Part shown: one piece after another, positions 16,705-25,317 of the stretch
Layout of the letters: the number at the start of each line of letters is the position of its first letter
Numbering within the stretch: the stretch's first letter is position 1
Origin: Chloroflexota bacterium
GTDB lineage: Bacteria; Chloroflexota; Anaerolineae; UBA4142
Assembly: GCA_016215025.1 (NCBI GenBank)
Contig: JACRMI010000053.1
Span: 1 to 64,000 of the forward strand
DNA: 64,000 bases
Reading direction: 5' to 3'
Program-made: the position numbers and the translations under genes
Notes under the pieces: generated by a model
What the model was told of the DNA's origin: nothing
Seen by the model: only the letters and a program-made list of their open reading frames with translations
Databases searched by the model: none

Positions 16705-17910
16705 ATGTTTAACGACTCCTGGCTTCGCTTTGCTGCTCTGATGATTATTATCGGCGCGGCAATCCAATCGAATGCAATGATCGTCCTCGCCGCGCTGCTC
16801 GTTACCGTGATTCCCGTCGCGTGGGCGTGGAATCGCGTGGCGTTGTGGCGCGTGAGCTACGAACGCACCCTCAGCGAGCAGCGCGTTTTTGTCGGCGAGA
16901 CCGTCGAACTCGCAACGCGCGTCAACAATCGCAAGCTGCTCCCGCTTGCTTGGATCAAGATCGACGATCGCTTTCCTAGCGCGCTTACCCCCGAGAAGAA
17001 ACCACTTGCGCCGTCGTACAGTCCCTCGAGCGGATTTCTTTCGCAGCGTGCCGCACTTGGCGGATTTGAACGCGCCCGCTGGAATTATCGCATTCCGTGC
17101 AATCAACGCGGCTTTTACATCCTGGGTCCGGCGCAAATCAAATCGGGCGATCTCTTCGGTTTGTTCGAACGTACCTGGGTCAATCCGCACACCGATCGCT
17201 TGATCGTTTATCCACGCATCACCTCGATGGAAGATTGGGATTTGCCGCCCAAAGACCCGCTCGGCGATGCCAAATCGCGCGTGCCAATTTTTGCTGATCC
17301 AACGCGACCGCGCGGCGTGCGTGATTATCGCCACGATGATGCACCCAAGCACATTCACTGGCGCGCCACAGCACGACGCGGCAATTTACAGGTCAAAGTC
17401 TACGACCCGACGATTTCGTATCAATGGGTCTTGTTCATCAATGTGGCGACATTTAAATACGCCTGGCAAGGCACCGATCCCGAATTGCTCGAACGCGTCA
17501 TCAGTCTCGCCGCATCGATTGCCTATTTTGGCGCGGAACACAAATACGCGGTCGGATTGATTGCCAATGGAACATGGCCCGAGTCTGATCAGCGTTTGAA
17601 AATTTTACCCAGCCGCGCCCCCGATCATCTGCGTCATATTCTCGAAGCACTCGCCGCGATCACAGCGTTCGTCACCACGCCGATTGAAAGGCTGATGCAG
17701 CATGAAACGGTCAACCTTGCGTGGGGCGCAACACTCGTCGTGATTACGGGCGTCGTCACCGATTCGTTGCTCGCGGAAATGATCCGCCTGCGTCGCGCCG
17801 GTCGGCGCATGGCGTTGATTTCGCTGGACGAAAATTGGACGCCGAATGAAAGCGATTTGGAAGGCATTGTCGTCAGACAAGCAAAGTCCAAGGTTAAAAG
17901 GAAAAAGTGA
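16705..17910 (+). CDS. DUF58 domain-containing protein
   Basis: 401 aa. Two N-terminal hydrophobic segments (residues about 5-40) are followed by a beta-rich region and the DUF58 core: GVRDYRHDDAPKHIHWRATARRG with the conserved Arg/His/Trp pattern. A VWA-like C-terminal half contains FINVATFKYAWQG. DUF58 proteins are thought to be the partners that MoxR ATPases act on. The start codon touches the CAGT repeat with no ribosome-binding site, so initiation may be weak or depend on coupling. The stop overlaps the next gene (GTGATG). Confidence 0.88.
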   Translation: MFNDSWLRFAALMIIIGAAIQSNAMIVLAALLVTVIPVAWAWNRVALWRVSYERTLSEQRVFVGETVELATRVNNRKLLPLAWIKIDDRFPSALTPEKKPLAPSYSPSSGFLSQRAALGGFERARWNYRIPCNQRGFYILGPAQIKSGDLFGLFERTWVNPHTDRLIVYPRITSMEDWDLPPKDPLGDAKSRVPIFADPTRPRGVRDYRHDDAPKHIHWRATARRGNLQVKVYDPTISYQWVLFINVATFKYAWQGTDPELLERVISLAASIAYFGAEHKYAVGLIANGTWPESDQRLKILPSRAPDHLRHILEALAAITAFVTTPIERLMQHETVNLAWGATLVVITGVVTDSLLAEMIRLRRAGRRMALISLDENWTPNESDLEGIVVRQAKSKVKRKK

Positions 17911-19316
17911 TGCCGAGTCAAACACCTTTTAACTTTAAGCTTGGAACTTTGAACTTCCGCAAGGAGTTGCGCATCGCTTTGCTAGCCGCGATGGAAACAT
18001 GCTGGGTGTTCACCATTGTCGTTTTTCTTTCAGAGCTGACACGATCAGCGCAGCCGCTCACGCCACTGCCATTCTTTATCGCCTACTGGCTTGCGCTGAT
18101 CGTTGGACGTACGTTGCCACGTTCCAAGCGCGCGTGGATCTTTTTGCAAATCTCGGCTGTCGTCATCGCATTCATCACCGTCATCGCCGTCGCGCGCGCT
18201 GAAATCTATCCCAACTTGAATTGGTACGATGTGACGTGGCTGCCGCGCTTTGTGTCGGGACTGCTATCGCTTACACATGGCTTTGCCGTCGAACATATCG
18301 TCAGTCTCAGCGTGATCTATGTTTTTATTCGCGGGTTGGGATTTGCACAGCGACCGTTGACATTGTGGTTCATCGGTTTTCAGTTTCGATTGGGTATCGT
18401 CATTTTCGCAGGACTTTTTCTTGCGTCGGCATTTTTTCGAGGCATCGCAAAAGACAATGAATTTGAACTTTGGATCTTTATTTACTTCTTCCTCTCACTG
18501 CTTTCCATCGCGCTGGCTCGCATCGAAGAGATGAGCGGCGATTGGAACTACTCGACGCGTTGGGCAGTTACATTTCTCGCCGCTATTGCGCTCGTGCTTT
18601 TTATAGGATTGGGCGTACTGCAAATTTTCACGCTCGCTACCGCCCAGGCGATACTGATGCTCTTTGCGCCACTTGGATGGCTGCTAGGCATCCTTATCGT
18701 GTTAGCCGCCGTTCCATTCGGCTACTTGCTTGATTGGCTTGTCCATCTCATTCGACCTTTCTTGGAAAGTTTTGGACAAATCGTGCAGGGTTTGGAAGAA
18801 ACAGGGCTAGGCGATTTCATAAAGAACATGGCGGCGAATCGCGCTGTTCCAATCGACGCAACCGTCATCACAATTCTAAAAACTATATTTATGGTCGCGG
18901 TCGTTCTGGGCGTTGGCTATTGGCTGGCACAATCATTAAATCGTCGAATGCAAAAAATCGAGAACGAGCAGTACGTCCGCGAATCGATTAGTGATGACTC
19001 TGATGCGCGCTCACGCGACGACCCAAAAAAGAAATCGAAAGCACGCCCCCGCAAGCGCAATTTGTCAGCCGAAACGATTCGGCGCATCTATGCCACTCTC
19101 GTCGCCCACGCTGCGAATGCTGGTGTTTTGCGCCAAGTTGCCGAGACACCGTACGAATTGGAACCGCGTCTAGCGCAACATTGGAACGAAGAGAAAGACG
19201 ACATTCACACCATCACCGAAGCGTACGTCGATGTGCATTATGCCGAGCACACCGCAACCGAGGCACGCGTGAACCAAGTGCGCGAGGCATGGGAAAGAAT
19301 AAAACGCAAAACGTGA
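17910..19316 (+). CDS. Multi-span membrane protein with C-terminal DUF4129
   Basis: 468 aa. About eight membrane spans occupy residues 20-345, then a basic linker (KKKSKARPRKRN) and a DUF4129 domain near residues 390-465 (IRRIYATLVAHAANAGVLR...ETPYELEPRL). In many bacteria DUF4129 is the tail of the transglutaminase-like membrane protein that completes moxR-DUF58 clusters. Here no transglutaminase core is visible, so it is the membrane-anchor-only version. ATG 17910 overlaps the preceding stop (TGATG), with AAAAGGA 7 nt upstream. A GTG at 17907 is an alternative. Confidence 0.8.
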   Translation: MPSQTPFNFKLGTLNFRKELRIALLAAMETCWVFTIVVFLSELTRSAQPLTPLPFFIAYWLALIVGRTLPRSKRAWIFLQISAVVIAFITVIAVARAEIYPNLNWYDVTWLPRFVSGLLSLTHGFAVEHIVSLSVIYVFIRGLGFAQRPLTLWFIGFQFRLGIVIFAGLFLASAFFRGIAKDNEFELWIFIYFFLSLLSIALARIEEMSGDWNYSTRWAVTFLAAIALVLFIGLGVLQIFTLATAQAILMLFAPLGWLLGILIVLAAVPFGYLLDWLVHLIRPFLESFGQIVQGLEETGLGDFIKNMAANRAVPIDATVITILKTIFMVAVVLGVGYWLAQSLNRRMQKIENEQYVRESISDDSDARSRDDPKKKSKARPRKRNLSAETIRRIYATLVAHAANAGVLRQVAETPYELEPRLAQHWNEEKDDIHTITEAYVDVHYAEHTATEARVNQVREAWERIKRKT

Positions 19317-19371
19317 TTCGTAATGCATGATACGTGAGGACGGAACACGCACCACGCAACACGGTCTATGC
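19317..19371. repeat. CGTGATACGTGATGCG-type spacer repeat
   Basis: A string of variants of CGTGATTCGTAATGCATGATACGTGAG is followed by complementary-style ACACGCACCACGCAACACGGTCT. Close relatives are at 21880-21905, 28904-28955 and 54462-54525, each in an intergenic gap. Confidence 0.55.
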
Positions 19372-19385
19372 TCAGGAGCGATTTG

Positions 19386-21041
19386 ATGAAACTACTTACC
19401 GCCGATCAAATGCGCGAGATGGAAAAACGAGCCGACGCTAGTGGCAACACATACACGATGATGATGGAGCGCGCAGGCAAAGCGGTCGCCGATGCCATCG
19501 TCAAACGGTGGGGAGCGAACCAGCGCGTACTGGTGCTTGTCGGTCCTGGGAACAATGGCGGCGATGGTCTCGTCTGCGCGCGCTATTTGCACGACGCAGG
19601 GGCGAACGTTTCGCTGTACTTTTGGAAACGTGTGGCACGTAACGACGATGACAATTATCGATTGTGCATGGAACGCAAGCTACCTGTAACACGCACGGAA
19701 AATGATCCCGAATTTAAAACGCTCAAGCAACTAGTGAACGACTGTGACCTTATCGTCGATGCATTGCTCGGCACCGGCGTCACCCGACCGATTGAAGGTC
19801 CCCTCAAAGATTTGTTAACCACGATCAAAAACCAACTGGCAAACCAACTCACCCACCAACCAACTCAACTCGTTCCCTCATTTCCGTTATTTCCTTCAGT
19901 TCCTTCGATTATCGCTATCGATCTGCCCTCCGGCTTGAATCCCGACACCGGCGCACTCGATCCTGCCGCGCTGAACGCTGACCTCACTATAACATTTGCA
20001 TTTCCGAAAACTGGACAACTCGCGTTTCCCGGTGCGAATGCAGTGGGCGAACTTGTCGTCGTCGATATCGGCATCAAAGAGGAATGGGCAGATGCGTCGT
20101 TACCGGATGCTGCAACCGCGCGCGAAGTTGCAACGATGTTGCCGGTGCGCGCACGTGATTCGCACAAGGGAACGTTTGGCAAAGCGATGTTGTGTGTCGG
20201 CTCGGCGAACTATGTCGGCGCGGCGTACTTGGCAGGGACAGCCGCAACGCACGCGGGAGCTGGCTTGGTCACGCTCGCACTCGCCCGTACCATTTACCCC
20301 ATGGTAGCCAGCACATCACATGAGACGACGTTCGTCGTTCTGCCTGACGACCTGGGTGCGCTCGTTCCCGATGCCGTCAGAGTCTTGGGTAACCACTTGA
20401 CCGACTATGATGCATTGCTGATTGGCTGTGGTTTCGGTCGCGATCCCAAAACAGTAGAATTTGTGCAGCAATTGCTGGGACTGGACACAAAAAGAAAACC
20501 ACAAGTCGGCTTTGCAACGCAATTCACGGAAATAAAGGAACTGAAGGAACTACCGCCGATGGTGATTGACGCGGATGCGCTGTATGCGTTGTCCCAGTCT
20601 GGCGAGTGGTGGAAAACCTTGAAACCGAACAGCATAATACTCACACCGCATCCCGGCGAGATGGCAACGCTCACGGGATTACCGCGCGCGGAGATTCAAG
20701 CCGACCGCGCGAATGTCGTCAAGCGATTCGCGGCGCAATGGCAGCAAGTCGTCGTGTTGAAAGGCGCGTTCACGGTGGTTGCATCGTCCGATGGGAGGAC
20801 GACGCTGCTGCCATTTGCAACGCCCGCACTCGCAACGGCTGGCACCGGCGATGTGCTTGCGGGAACAATTGTCGCCATGCTCGCGCAGAAGCTTGCACCA
20901 TTTGAAGCCGCCGTCGCTGGCGGATACTTGCATGGAGTCGCAGGAGAAATTGCGGAGAAAGAGATTGGCAAAGCGGGAGTTGTTGCTGGGGATTTATTGC
21001 CACGATTGCGGGAGGCAATACTACGAATCACAGAGAACTAA
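19386..21041 (+). CDS. nnr: Bifunctional NAD(P)H-hydrate epimerase / dehydratase
   Basis: 551 aa. N-terminal YjeF-type epimerase (about 1-215; LVGPGNNGGDGLVCARYL) converts R- to S-NAD(P)HX. The C-terminal ribokinase-fold dehydratase (about 250-545) has SHKGTFGKAMLCVGS, NSIILTPHPGEMATLTG and GTGDVLAGTI and uses ADP or ATP to restore NAD(P)H. ATG 19386 has AGGAG 7 nt upstream. Two low-complexity stretches interrupt the domains: residues about 145-170 (NQLANQLTHQPTQLVPSF...) and about 379-390 (FTEIKELKEL). Both derive from the same short DNA motif in opposite orientations. Otherwise complete. Confidence 0.92.
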   Translation: MKLLTADQMREMEKRADASGNTYTMMMERAGKAVADAIVKRWGANQRVLVLVGPGNNGGDGLVCARYLHDAGANVSLYFWKRVARNDDDNYRLCMERKLPVTRTENDPEFKTLKQLVNDCDLIVDALLGTGVTRPIEGPLKDLLTTIKNQLANQLTHQPTQLVPSFPLFPSVPSIIAIDLPSGLNPDTGALDPAALNADLTITFAFPKTGQLAFPGANAVGELVVVDIGIKEEWADASLPDAATAREVATMLPVRARDSHKGTFGKAMLCVGSANYVGAAYLAGTAATHAGAGLVTLALARTIYPMVASTSHETTFVVLPDDLGALVPDAVRVLGNHLTDYDALLIGCGFGRDPKTVEFVQQLLGLDTKRKPQVGFATQFTEIKELKELPPMVIDADALYALSQSGEWWKTLKPNSIILTPHPGEMATLTGLPRAEIQADRANVVKRFAAQWQQVVVLKGAFTVVASSDGRTTLLPFATPALATAGTGDVLAGTIVAMLAQKLAPFEAAVAGGYLHGVAGEIAEKEIGKAGVVAGDLLPRLREAILRITEN

Positions 21042-21074
21042 AAAGGGCGGAGGCGATCTCCGTCCTTTGATTTT
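21040..21074 (+). terminator. Terminator after nnr
   Basis: AAAGGGCGGAG and CTCCGTCCTTT form a hairpin directly after the nnr stop codon, followed by GATTTT. Confidence 0.65.
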
Positions 21075-21093
21075 CATAGTTGGCACAAATCCC

Positions 21094-21813
21094 CTATGGC
21101 ATTTTGTGCTGAATCGCAGATTCACGTTCGAGCCAGTTCCGAAACCTAATGTTGCCACCACCCCAAATTGCTTTTGGCGGAATAGGTTGTCTACCCCAAT
21201 AAGGGGCGTACGTGAAAAGCTTTGTCTCTACAGTGACACACACCGCAGTACCAGAAGATGATTCGTCATCGAGATACGCAGGGTAAGGATGGTCATTGTG
21301 ATGCATCCACGTATAAACAGACGCCTCTCGACATTCCTCGCATCTCAAGATTGCCAAATATAGACCTGCAAGTGCTCTAATCGCTTTCTCCAACGTAGCT
21401 TCGAATCTGTAGGCAATACGGTCGTGTTTCAAATTATTGTAAGTCTTCCACCATTCTAATTCCATGTAGGTCTGCTCTGTGTAACTCACTTTGTTACGCC
21501 ATTCATCGAAAGGAAAAATCTGCTCTGATTCTTCACCCCAAAATACAAGCCATTTGGGAGCTACGTTTGCGCCAAAGTAAGTAAAATAATCCTTTATGTT
21601 CAAGTCACGCTTCCGCACATAGGGAGATTTTCTGGCTTGATATTCCCATAGTGACCCAAGCTGACTACACGCTTCTAAAAGAATGGTAACAAGCTTGGAT
21701 GACCAAACCTTCGAATTGCCGTCAAAGGGGACGAACTGAAGAAATTCGGAGAGCATATCCTCAGTTGCCACGTAAGAACTCAGCACATAGTTTGCAGAAA
21801 AATTACAAGTCAT
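21094..21813 (-). CDS. Hypothetical protein, possibly HEPN-like
   Basis: 239 aa, soluble, Trp- and Tyr-rich. ATG 21813 is used because AAAGAGG precedes it; the longer frame reads into a spacer repeat. Around residues 120-135 there is ELEWWKTYNNLKHDR, a pattern (WW-x2-YN-x2-KH-x-R) that recalls HEPN-type helical RNA-binding or RNase proteins. I cannot confirm membership. The remainder matches nothing I know. The gene is visibly more AT-rich than its neighbours and lies between a terminator and repeats, which suggests acquisition by transfer. Confidence 0.6.
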   Translation of the reverse strand: MTCNFSANYVLSSYVATEDMLSEFLQFVPFDGNSKVWSSKLVTILLEACSQLGSLWEYQARKSPYVRKRDLNIKDYFTYFGANVAPKWLVFWGEESEQIFPFDEWRNKVSYTEQTYMELEWWKTYNNLKHDRIAYRFEATLEKAIRALAGLYLAILRCEECREASVYTWMHHNDHPYPAYLDDESSSGTAVCVTVETKLFTYAPYWGRQPIPPKAIWGGGNIRFRNWLERESAIQHKMP

Positions 21814-21841
21814 AAGTAACCTCTTTCCGCCAACTGCTCTG

Positions 21842-21905
21842 AATCCGCGAGATTCGCGGATTACAATTCTTCCGTCCACGTAACACGCATCACGCATCAC
21901 GGTCT
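21842..21905. repeat. Palindrome AATCCGCGA/TCGCGGATT plus CACGCATCACG units
   Basis: AATCCGCGA (21842-21850) and TCGCGGATT (21854-21862) are perfect complements. Iterated (CACGCAT) units of the CGTGATGCG family follow at 21880-21905. The block ends at the purH-like remnant. Confidence 0.55.
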
Positions 21906-21959
21906 AATGTCCAAGTGCCTCACGTCCGTAAACACCATCGCAATGTTGTTGCCGACGGC
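21897..21959 (-). pseudogene. Remnant of a purH 3' end
   Basis: Minus-strand translation reads AVGNNIAMVFTDVRHLDIRP then stop. The intact purH at 23713-25215 ends in ANNMAMVFTGVRHFRH, so about 12 of 13 core residues agree. At DNA level 21913-21950 and 23722-23759 share the frame AAGTGCCT-AC-CCGT-AACACCATCGC-ATGTTGTT. No purH sequence precedes it; the adenosine deaminase stop is 8 nt away. It is therefore a fragment left by duplication, insertion or deletion, not a gene. Confidence 0.75.
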
Positions 21960-21966
21960 AACCCTG

Positions 21967-23001
21967 TCACGCCAAATGCTCTGCACGCAAACGCGCAAAA
22001 TCGCTTTTGAACGACGATTCCATCGCCGCACGCTGAGTGGCAGGCAGCAACGACGCGCGCACCGCATTCACCGACAAACGTTCCAACTGTTCGGCGTCGA
22101 AATGAAAATGCTCGGCGACCTTGAGATACTCTTCGGTCAAGGTCGTATTAAACATCGGCGGGTCGTCTGAGTTGAGTGTGACGTACAATCCAGCATCTAG
22201 CAAACGCGGGAACGGATGCTCGGCAAAACTGGGGGCGACGCCAAGGCACACGTTACTCGTCGGACACACTTCAAGCGGGATTTGATTTTCGCGCAGGTAC
22301 GCCACCAAGCCTGGGTCTTGTAGACACCGCAAACCATGCCCAATGCGCTGCGCACCCAGGTCCCGAATCGCGCTCCAGATGCTGGCGGCTCCGTCGGTTT
22401 CGCCGGCATGAACCACACTGTTCAAGCCCGCCGCGCGGGCGCGCTCAAATGCCTCGCGAAATTTTGATGCGGGATTGGCATTTTCCCAACCCGCCAACCC
22501 CAAAGCAGCAACGCCATCGTTCCGTGCGCTGATCGCCCAATCGGCGGTGATTGCGCCTTCCTCAACCGACACTTCGCGAGCAATATCAATTATCAGCAAC
22601 ATGGTCACGCCGAGTTCACGTTCCGCCCAACGACGTGCGCGGTTGATCGCGTCCAATTGATCGCGGAACGAAATGCCGCCGCGCCGATATTGCGTGAACG
22701 CGGTGTACGTCACTTCGCTGTGGCGAATGTTCTGCGCCGCTTGCCCAATCAAGAATTCGCGCGCGATGAGTTCAATATCGTCCGGCGTTTTTAGGCAGGA
22801 CGCAATGGCGATGTAGATTTCGATAAAATGGGGAAAATCGACGAACGTGTACCAACGATGCAAGCCAGCAACATCGCTCGCCGGCAACGCGACGTGATTA
22901 CGCTCCGCCAGTTTCAGCAATGTTTCCGGGCGAATCGATCCTTCGAGGTGAACGTGCAATTCGACTTTGGGCAGCGCGCGGATATACGATTCTAATGACA
23001 T
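21967..23001 (-). CDS. add: Adenosine deaminase family protein
   Basis: 344 aa zinc-dependent deaminase converting adenosine to inosine, or a close relative such as adenine or futalosine deaminase. Visible motifs: metal site VELHVHLEGS near the N-terminus, SVVHAGET, RIGHGLRC, EVCPTSN and the metal/catalytic LNSDDPPMF. ATG 23001 is chosen because the upstream in-frame stretch is the basic tail of the DUF2442 gene read in another frame. The Shine-Dalgarno is weak. It joins purine salvage with the purH gene two genes upstream in the same direction. Confidence 0.9.
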   Translation of the reverse strand: MSLESYIRALPKVELHVHLEGSIRPETLLKLAERNHVALPASDVAGLHRWYTFVDFPHFIEIYIAIASCLKTPDDIELIAREFLIGQAAQNIRHSEVTYTAFTQYRRGGISFRDQLDAINRARRWAERELGVTMLLIIDIAREVSVEEGAITADWAISARNDGVAALGLAGWENANPASKFREAFERARAAGLNSVVHAGETDGAASIWSAIRDLGAQRIGHGLRCLQDPGLVAYLRENQIPLEVCPTSNVCLGVAPSFAEHPFPRLLDAGLYVTLNSDDPPMFNTTLTEEYLKVAEHFHFDAEQLERLSVNAVRASLLPATQRAAMESSFKSDFARLRAEHLA

Positions 23002-23012
23002 TCGTTTTCTTT

Positions 23013-23402
23013 TTACGCTTTTTGTTCCAGGCGTTTTGTCCGCAACTTGCGCTTTTGAGCGCGTGGGCGCATAACTCGGCGTGTTGACTTTTTTCGCGAT
23101 GAATGCGTGCGCCGTTGGTCTTTTACCCAAGGCGGCTCGCCCTCATAGTACAACGTCTCTGGCGCAATGTCTGCGCCATTGGGCCAGCAAATTGTATCGC
23201 TTTCATCATCTACACGTACAGAGGCAAACATTTTAGGGTCGCGGCGGATTGGTTCAAATACCGGACCGAACATGTGTGAATCAAGATCAATCTCACGTTC
23301 AACACCGTCGGCGAAGGTAACACGGATTGTAAACCCAGTTATAACTTGCACATTCGTTAACGCTGGAACTGCTGGATATTTTCCCCGTACCAAATCAACC
23401 AT
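23013..23402 (-). CDS. DUF2442 domain-containing protein
   Basis: 129 aa. Residues about 10-90 form the DUF2442 beta-alpha fold (VTFADGVEREIDLDSHMFGPVFEPIRRDPKMFASVRVD...DTICWPNGADIAPETLY). The remaining 35 residues are a strongly basic tail (RRTHSSRKKSTRRVMRPRAQKRK) that may bind nucleic acid. DUF2442 genes often sit next to DUF4160 genes as here, and such pairs are sometimes listed as toxin-antitoxin-like, without proof of function known to me. 13 nt follow the DUF4160 stop. Confidence 0.8.
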   Translation of the reverse strand: MVDLVRGKYPAVPALTNVQVITGFTIRVTFADGVEREIDLDSHMFGPVFEPIRRDPKMFASVRVDDESDTICWPNGADIAPETLYYEGEPPWVKDQRRTHSSRKKSTRRVMRPRAQKRKLRTKRLEQKA

Positions 23403-23415
23403 CGGTTTTCTCCTT

Positions 23416-23676
23416 CTAGCTTAATCCTTCAATATCGACGAGCGATTCTTGGCGTCGAGCACGCTTCCAATTGTCCAATAGCTCACGGCGATGCAATAGC
23501 CGCCACTCCTGCACAAGTTTTTTGGCGCGTGGCGGCAAATCACCCGCTAGAATCTTGCCATCCGCAATCGAAATCTGCGCTCGAAATTCGCCATAGTTTG
23601 CATGAAAGTGTGGACCATGCTTGTCGTCGAAGAACATTCGGATTTGTATTCCGTAAAAGCGGCTGATTGTTGGCAT
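23416..23676 (-). CDS. DUF4160 domain-containing protein
   Basis: 86 aa with the compact DUF4160 signature MPTISRFYGIQIRMFFDDKHGPHFHANYGE, a central ISIADGKILAGDLP and a helical WRLLHRRELLDNWKRA end. The conserved His and acidic residues suggest metal or nucleotide binding, but no activity is established. Partner of the DUF2442 gene immediately downstream, in one probable operon. The pair lies between purH and the deaminase gene. Confidence 0.82.
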   Translation of the reverse strand: MPTISRFYGIQIRMFFDDKHGPHFHANYGEFRAQISIADGKILAGDLPPRAKKLVQEWRLLHRRELLDNWKRARRQESLVDIEGLS

Positions 23677-23712
23677 GTTGCCTCCGCAAATAAATTATAC
23701 CAGGATTTGTTC

Positions 23713-25215
23713 CTAGTGACGGAAGTGCCTTACCCCCGTGAACACCATCGCCATGTTGTTCGCATTCGCAACGGCAATCGCGTCCGCGTCGCGCACTGAG
23801 CCGCCGGGCGCAACAATCGCCGTGATGCCGGCTTGTGCGGCAACCTCCACGGAATCGGGGAATGGGAAGAACGCGTCCGATGCCATCACCGCGCCTTTGG
23901 ATTTTTCGCCGGCGCGCGTTGCGGCGATGCGCGCGCTATCCACGCGATTGGGCTGACCACCGCCGATACCAACCGTCGCCGTGCCGCTCGCAAACACAAT
24001 CGCATTCGATTTGACGTGCGTACATGCCGCCATGGCAAAACGCAACGATTCCATTTCTGTCGATGTTGGCGCGCGCTGGCTGACCACTTGCCATTCCGTG
24101 TTCGCGGGATCACCTTGATCGATGTCCTGGCGCAACAGCCCACGCGTCACGCTGCGCATTTCGGTTGGGGGATCGATGGCGAGATTCGGCATCGACACCA
24201 AGCGACAATTCTTCCGCTTTACCAATTTCTCGCGCGCATCCGACGTAAACCCAGGCGCGGCGATACATTCGACAAAGAGATCGCCGAGCGAGTTGGCGGT
24301 CTCTGCATCGAACTCACGATTCGAGGCGATGACGCCGCCGAATGCTGACACCGGATCGGACGCGAGCGCAAGTTCGAATGCGGCTTGAAGCGTTGGCACA
24401 CTCGCAATGCCGCACGGCGACAAGTGTTTGACGATGCAAATCGTCGGCGCGGAAAACGATAACACCGCGCGCCATGCTGCATCGAGGTCGAGCAAGTTAT
24501 TGTACGAAAGTTCCTTGCCCTGCAAAATTTCTCCGCCCAGTGGACCTGCGCCTTGGACGTACGAATAGAGCGTTGCCTTTTGATGTGGATTCTCGCCGTA
24601 ACGCAACGTTTGCACGGGATACGCGGTGATGGTGAGTGCATCCGACCCCGCGAGATAATTCCGAATCGCCGAATCGTACTCGGCTGTGTGTGCGAACCCC
24701 TTGACCGCGAGTCGCCGCCGTGTTTCTGCCGACGTTTGCCCATTCGATTTGATTTCGGCAAGCACCGCGTCGTAATCCATCGGATCGCAAACGAGCGTCA
24801 CGCGCTCCATATTTTTCGCCGCCGCGCGAATCAACGCCACGCCACCAATATCGATATTTTCAATCGCATCGGCGAGCGTCACATTCGGCTTGGCGATCGT
24901 TTGCTGAAATGGATATAGATTCACCGCCACCAGGTCGATTCGTTGCGCATGAATGCGCGCGAGATCGGTGTCGTCGTCTTCGGTAGCACGCGCGAGAATA
25001 CCGCCGTGAATTGCAGGATGCAGCGTCTTGACGCGCCCACCCAGGATTTCGGGCGAGCCGGTGTAATCGGCAACTTCCGTCACCGGCAGATTGGCATCGC
25101 GCAGCGCTTTCGCCGTGCCGCCCGATGCGAGCAGAGTCCAATTTAATTTGGCAAGCTCGGTGGCGAACGAAATCAAATTCGTTTTGTCGAATACGGACAA
25201 GAGTGCAGCAGGCAT
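23713..25215 (-). CDS. purH: Bifunctional AICAR transformylase / IMP cyclohydrolase
   Basis: 500 aa. The N-terminal IMP cyclohydrolase (MGS-like fold, about 1-190) begins ALLSVFDKTNLISFATEL and has the GGVALIRAAAKNMERV segment. The C-terminal AICARFT domain has the IVKHLSPCGIA active-site stretch (catalytic Lys-His) and the family end MVFTGVRHFRH. It catalyses the last two steps of de novo IMP synthesis in the cytosol. AAGGAG lies before ATG 25215. No purine riboswitch is visible upstream, where an inverted repeat fills the gap. Confidence 0.96.
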   Translation of the reverse strand: MPAALLSVFDKTNLISFATELAKLNWTLLASGGTAKALRDANLPVTEVADYTGSPEILGGRVKTLHPAIHGGILARATEDDDTDLARIHAQRIDLVAVNLYPFQQTIAKPNVTLADAIENIDIGGVALIRAAAKNMERVTLVCDPMDYDAVLAEIKSNGQTSAETRRRLAVKGFAHTAEYDSAIRNYLAGSDALTITAYPVQTLRYGENPHQKATLYSYVQGAGPLGGEILQGKELSYNNLLDLDAAWRAVLSFSAPTICIVKHLSPCGIASVPTLQAAFELALASDPVSAFGGVIASNREFDAETANSLGDLFVECIAAPGFTSDAREKLVKRKNCRLVSMPNLAIDPPTEMRSVTRGLLRQDIDQGDPANTEWQVVSQRAPTSTEMESLRFAMAACTHVKSNAIVFASGTATVGIGGGQPNRVDSARIAATRAGEKSKGAVMASDAFFPFPDSVEVAAQAGITAIVAPGGSVRDADAIAVANANNMAMVFTGVRHFRH

Positions 25216-25253
25216 ACGGTCTCCTTTTTTATAAAAATTTTTATCTAATTTCG

Positions 25254-25317
25254 AGAAACCCGTTTTCTGGACGTTTTCATTTCGTTGTGCCGCTTTTAAT
25301 CAAGAAAACGGGTTTCT
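25254..25317. repeat. AGAAACCCGTTTTCT inverted repeat
   Basis: Perfect 15-bp arms at 25254-25268 and 25303-25317 enclose 34 nt. The right arm provides the last codons of the histidine kinase (ETRFLD). A second copy with 15-bp perfect arms is at 52812-52876. It has the features of a small palindromic element. Confidence 0.75.

Noticed and set aside
23013-23676. Calling DUF2442/DUF4160 a proven toxin-antitoxin module
   Set aside because: Pairing is common, but I know of no established toxic activity; described as a gene pair only.
25216-25253. Purine riboswitch upstream of purH
   Set aside because: The gap is only about 80 nt, filled by an inverted repeat and the 3' end of the kinase gene; no purine aptamer features are seen.
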